Positions 5,239 through 7,177 of a stretch of DNA of 7,177 nucleotides are shown piece by piece (the first letter of the stretch is position 1; each line of letters opens with the position of its first letter). Position numbers and translations under genes: made by a program. The notes under the pieces are model-generated. The model had not been told where the DNA came from. It saw nothing but the letters and a program-made list of their open reading frames with translations, and did no database searches. The stretch lies in assembly GCA_022566435.1 (NCBI GenBank), contig JADFIX010000181.1, positions 1 to 7,177 on the forward strand, written 5' to 3'. Source of the stretch: Planctomycetota bacterium (lineage in GTDB: Bacteria > Planctomycetota > Phycisphaerae > UBA1845).

Positions 5239-7177
5239 GTGTCGAATCTCGCCTCGACATTCCGTTCGACCCTAGCTGGTCGGCGATCATCGGTTCTTGC
5301 GATCCGGGCCGCCCTGTTTGTGGCGATCTGCTTCGCCGAAGCGCATGCCCTTGCGAAGTCGAGCGATGGCGAAGAGCGATCATTCGTTCTACGCGCGGCC
5401 CGCATCGTCACCGCCGATGCAGAAATACCCTGGTCGTTCGAACCCGGCATCATCATCGTTCGTGACGGTCGAATAGAGGCAATCGGAGCTGACATTCCGC
5501 TGCCACCAGACCTACCGGTCTTCGACTTTCCTGATGCGACGATTCTTCCGGGGTTCGTGGTCGCCGCGACGTCAATCGCACCGGTGCATTCCGGCGACGA
5601 GTCCATTGCGGCCGGGTTTCTAGCGATCGATTCGTTTCAGGCGCACTCGGATTTCCGGCGAGAATTGGCCGGTGGCGTGACGACAGTTCACTTGAGCCCC
5701 GGCGATCATCGGCTGGTCAGCGGCCAAGGGGCGGTGGTGAAGCTGGGTGGCCGCTCGGATTCCCGTGTGCTGGTACCTCAAGCTGACTTGACGATCAACT
5801 TGGTTGAGCGGGCGTTTAGGCCCCCGCCAAATATCACGTACCAGACGCCGGCATCATCGGACGTGGCGATTCCGCCCGCGGTGCGCCAGAGACCGGATTC
5901 CCGTATGGGCCAATACCTGGCGATCGAAGAGGCGCTGGCTCTCGAACAATCGGCTCCGCCGTTGTCCTATCGTGGGCTTCATGGGCAAGCGTTGACCAAG
6001 GCCTGGCGACAGAACCTCCCCCTACGTGTGGGGGCGGACCGGGCGGTGGACTTGCTCGGTGCGATCGCTTTCTTGCGGCGTCACGAACACTTTGGCTATC
6101 TTGTCGGAGGAAGAGAGGCGGGGCAAGTCGCGGATCAGATCAAACAAGCGAATGTGCCGCTTGTGTACCTTCTCGATGGGCTGCGTAAGTCGTCGCCCGA
6201 TATCGAAACCGATCCTGACACGCTGGAGACGGATGCCGGCGCATTGCGCAAGCTCGAAGGCGTGAAACTGGCGTTGGCTCCGGCTGCAGAGGGGCCGCTG
6301 GCGGACTTCCGATTGGTGGCGGCGGCGACGGCGCAGCGCGCGGGGCTATCGCAGAAACGCACCATTGACGCGATGACTCGTGTCCCCGCGGAAGTGCTCG
6401 GTGTGGCCCATCGCGTGGGGTCGCTCTCGCCCGGTAAGGATGCGGACATTGTCGTGTGGTTCGGCGACCCGCTTCGTTCTTCCGCACACGTCCATCGCGT
6501 GTATGTGAATGGTTCCCTGTCGTTTGAAGCGCCATCTTCATCGGCGTTGATCGTTCGGGCGGGAACCATTTGGGTGAACAAGGAAGAACGGATCCACAAC
6601 GGCGCCGTGCTCATCGAGGACGGGCGAATCACCGCGACGGGACATTCCGTGCCGCATCCACCGTTTGCAAGAGTGATCGACGCTGGCTCTGACGCATTTG
6701 TGACGCCCGGCCTCATCGACGCACACGGTCATCTGGGCTTGGAGGGCGATAAAGATCCACTCGCGCCGGCGCTGTCGCTCGCCATGGCGATCGGGGCGGA
6801 CGACGTGACGGATCGACGCGTGGCCCGCGCGGGTGTCACCGCCGTGGTTCTTTCGCCCTACAAAGCATCGGGGCAAGGCTCTCAAGTCAGTGTGATCAAG
6901 ACTGCGGGCGCGACACGAGACGAGCGGGTTGCCAAAGCCACGGCAGGTGTGTACTTCGACATGGCCGCGAAGGACGCCCTGAAAGTTGAATCGACGCTAC
7001 GAAAGCGATGGAAAACCGGAAAGAAGTATCTGGAGAAGTGGCAAAAATTCGAAAAAGAGCTGGCGGAGTGGAAAGAGAAGAAAGCGAAAGGCGAGAAGAT
7101 CGACGATGCTGCTGAGACCGAGGAATCGAACGAGGCGATCGGCAAAGTCGACCCGGTAACGGGAACCTGGGCGGTGA
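5239..7177 (+). CDS. exported two-unit amidohydrolase-like protein: degenerate first unit, HxH-bearing second unit (3' partial)
   Basis: The frame is open from GTG 5239 to the window end: 646 codons plus one base, no stop. A signal peptide is likely: a basic n-region with R15-R16, a hydrophobic stretch at 19-36, and a possible cut after AHA (36). Unit 1 (about 48-430) has the sandwich, then PGFVVAATS (104-112) in place of PGLIDxHxH, so the D and both His are lost. GGVTTVHLSP (145-154), SRMGQYLAIEEA (221-232) and a complete ending HRVGSLSPGKDADIVVWFGDP ... VYVNG (391-425) remain. Unit 2 starts near 435 and has TPGLIDAHGHLG (489-500) with H496 and H498 intact, then AGVTAVVLSP (531-540) and GQGSQVSVIKTAG (545-557). 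It runs into a charged helix (585-620) and is cut before the rest of the barrel. It is the only unit in the window with a canonical HxH. Substrate unknown; the tail and remaining ligands lie outside. Confidence 0.85.
   Translation, partial: MSNLASTFRSTLAGRRSSVLAIRAALFVAICFAEAHALAKSSDGEERSFVLRAARIVTADAEIPWSFEPGIIIVRDGRIEAIGADIPLPPDLPVFDFPDATILPGFVVAATSIAPVHSGDESIAAGFLAIDSFQAHSDFRRELAGGVTTVHLSPGDHRLVSGQGAVVKLGGRSDSRVLVPQADLTINLVERAFRPPPNITYQTPASSDVAIPPAVRQRPDSRMGQYLAIEEALALEQSAPPLSYRGLHGQALTKAWRQNLPLRVGADRAVDLLGAIAFLRRHEHFGYLVGGREAGQVADQIKQANVPLVYLLDGLRKSSPDIETDPDTLETDAGALRKLEGVKLALAPAAEGPLADFRLVAAATAQRAGLSQKRTIDAMTRVPAEVLGVAHRVGSLSPGKDADIVVWFGDPLRSSAHVHRVYVNGSLSFEAPSSSALIVRAGTIWVNKEERIHNGAVLIEDGRITATGHSVPHPPFARVIDAGSDAFVTPGLIDAHGHLGLEGDKDPLAPALSLAMAIGADDVTDRRVARAGVTAVVLSPYKASGQGSQVSVIKTAGATRDERVAKATAGVYFDMAAKDALKVESTLRKRWKTGKKYLEKWQKFEKELAEWKEKKAKGEKIDDAAETEESNEAIGKVDPVTGTWAV
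6721..6732 (+). other. intact HxH metal motif, the only one in the window
   Basis: Codons for A495-H496-G497-H498 after PGLID (490-494). In amidohydrolases this motif ends the first barrel strand and holds the catalytic metal. The equivalent positions in the other four N-terminal halves are V-R-S-T, A-N-A-A, P-H-S-A and A-A-T-S. The remaining ligands of this unit lie beyond the window end. Confidence 0.8.

Noticed and set aside
5239..5350. Tat signal in the last protein (R15-R16)
   Set aside because: The residues after the twin Arg (S-S-V-L) do not fit the usual RRxFLK pattern; a Sec-type signal is the simpler reading.
6135..6885. Minus-strand frames in the last third, which could be read as genes if the GTG-started plus-strand frame is overlooked
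   Set aside because: The plus-strand frame from 5239 is unbroken for 646 codons with two recognisable amidohydrolase units; the minus frames have no motif.
1..7177. CRISPR array, tRNA, rRNA, insertion sequence or phage genes
   Set aside because: No regularly spaced repeats, no tRNA- or rRNA-like segments and no transposase motifs seen; the window is almost fully coding.

Overview
The window is a bacterial accessory or household stretch of about 58-60% GC (by eye). It reads entirely on the plus strand and is densely packed. It holds five open reading frames, the last cut by the window edge. All five carry an amidohydrolase-like domain with the same C-terminal signature (G-x-L-x-x-G-x-x-A/G-D-[FILV]-V-[VL]-[WF] ... 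V-Y-[VI]-x-G). Four of them begin with a Sec-type signal peptide, so the products are probably exported. Tandem exported amidohydrolase-like paralogs with lost metal ligands remind me of Planctomycetota-type genomes. That assignment is an inference from memory of the family, not something the sequence proves.

Layout: 1-76 is a short leader with a perfect 16-bp palindrome. 77-1114 is an unusual reading frame: a complete Nudix box (ADP-ribose pyrophosphatase type) joined in an acidic linker to the C-terminal half of an amidohydrolase. Arginine codon usage switches at the join, so this is most likely an assembly chimera or a recent illegitimate recombination. 1114-2283 and 2280-3740 are two exported amidohydrolase-like proteins whose start and stop codons overlap. 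The second carries a Cys/His-rich insertion that looks metal-binding. After a 102-bp gap, 3843-5234 encodes a third, with a long charged helical segment. 5239-7177 encodes a GTG-started protein, at least 646 residues long and open at the window end, with two amidohydrolase units in tandem.

The main biological point is that the HxH metal-binding motif, expected after the P-G-[LM]-[IV]-D strand, is destroyed in every unit except the second unit of the last gene. There it is intact (D-A-H-G-H). The locus therefore looks like a co-expressed set of exported pseudo-amidohydrolases next to one apparently active-site-competent unit. This suggests scaffold, binding or regulatory partners of one enzyme, or a multi-subunit complex. 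The substrate cannot be told from the sequence.
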